Below are positions 63,635 to 64,000 of a stretch of DNA of 64,000 nucleotides, piece by piece. The stretch is taken from contig NZ_JAHXDI010000002.1 of NCBI RefSeq assembly GCF_023091865.1, forward strand, positions 248,001 to 312,000. Direction: 5' to 3'. Position 1 is the stretch's first letter, and the number at the start of each line of letters is the position of its first letter. The DNA is from Chromohalobacter moromii. GTDB lineage: Bacteria; Pseudomonadota; Gammaproteobacteria; Pseudomonadales; Halomonadaceae. The notes beneath the pieces are model-generated. The model was not told the origin of the DNA. It made no database searches and worked only from the letters and a program-made list of their open reading frames with translations. Position numbers and translations under genes: made by a program.

Positions 63635-64000
63635 TTACTGAACTGCATTGTTGTTGGCTTTGCAATCAATATCGGAACTCTTTAGTCTACAGTCATTTTT
63701 CTCCAACACTAAAAAATCTTTATTTCCAATAACAAATTGAACTAACTTTCCATAGTTAGAATCAGGGCTCGCAACTGAAAAAAGTATGGAAACAATGATG
63801 GCGAGTGTCGCAAAAAATAAGGAGCCAAATGCTCCCTTTACTCCAGAGACCCACCAGCCGTCTTTTTGAGATTTTACTTGAGCCAGCAAATCGCTTTCTA
63901 GAGCTTCTTTATAGGCTTCTTCTACTCGTTTTTCTGCGTAATGCTCTGCAAAAACATATAGCACTTCTTCTGCATCGCCGCGCAATTTATCCAGCTTGCC
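63635..64000 (-). CDS. Hypothetical membrane protein in integron cassette (partial)
   Basis: The frame is open to the window edge, so the start is outside. The visible part is helical and charged, then a single hydrophobic segment (GSLFFATLAIIVSILFSVAS) and a soluble tail with two Cys. The DNA is strongly AT-rich. The stop at 63635 lies 22 bases from the attC, as expected for a cassette gene. Function unknown; one membrane helix suggests a membrane-anchored protein. Confidence 0.65.
   Translation of the reverse strand, partial: GKLDKLRGDAEEVLYVFAEHYAEKRVEEAYKEALESDLLAQVKSQKDGWWVSGVKGAFGSLFFATLAIIVSILFSVASPDSNYGKLVQFVIGNKDFLVLEKNDCRLKSSDIDCKANNNAVQ

Overview
The window is high-GC gammaproteobacterial DNA. 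Gene content and order (bamC next to dapA and purC, FabV enoyl reductase, membrane PQQ glucose dehydrogenase, two-subunit arginine succinyltransferase) fit a Halomonadaceae chromosome, probably Chromohalobacter or a close Halomonas relative. The genus is an inference from protein content, not from a search.

Bases 1 to about 21,915 are the right part of an integrated siphovirus-like prophage. Head-completion and tail genes run left to right: head-tail connector, head closure, HK97 gp10-like protein, tail terminator, tail tube, a tail assembly chaperone with a programmed -1 frameshift, tape measure, hub/distal tail proteins, fibre, collar and chaperones. The stretch between the chaperone and the tape measure holds two antirepressor genes, a structured C4-like RNA ending in a terminator, and a low-GC moron with its own promoter and terminator. 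The right end carries accessory genes: a HEPN-like protein, an SRAP (YedK/HMCES) gene, a LexA-boxed DUF1654-umuD-umuC operon, small membrane proteins, and a secreted nuclease gene split by an in-frame amber codon. The prophage ends in a displaced 3' fragment of tRNA-Leu(CAA) at 21858-21915, so the intact tRNA and probably the integrase lie left of the window.

Bases 22,000 to about 62,400 are ordinary chromosome: gcd, an EAL phosphodiesterase, an MliC-like lipoprotein, LysE exporter, AidB-like dehydrogenase with a TetR/MFS pair, NUDIX, glutathione peroxidase, fabV, a GlxA-like regulator, bepA, tusA, perM-like, bcp, dapA-bamC-MBL-purC, trmO, GNATs, methyltransferase, SDR, the arginine succinyltransferase operon (astC-aruF-aruG-astD-astB, no astE here), a HepT/MntA toxin-antitoxin pair, CynX-like MFS, mdaB with a LysR regulator, a DNA alkylation repair pair (ogt and an Ada-AlkA fusion), an AbrB-family membrane protein and an amino-acid binding protein. 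A 7-bp tandem repeat (six copies) sits just upstream of astD.

Bases about 62,700 to 64,000 look like the distal end of an integron cassette array read on the minus strand. They hold two low-GC promoterless genes, one complete attC-like site (63530-63613) with paired arms and an extrahelical base, and a second attC cut by an IS3-family remnant. Apart from the tail frameshift, the most noteworthy items are the cassette array, the antirepressor/RNA locus, the SOS module and the amber-split nuclease.
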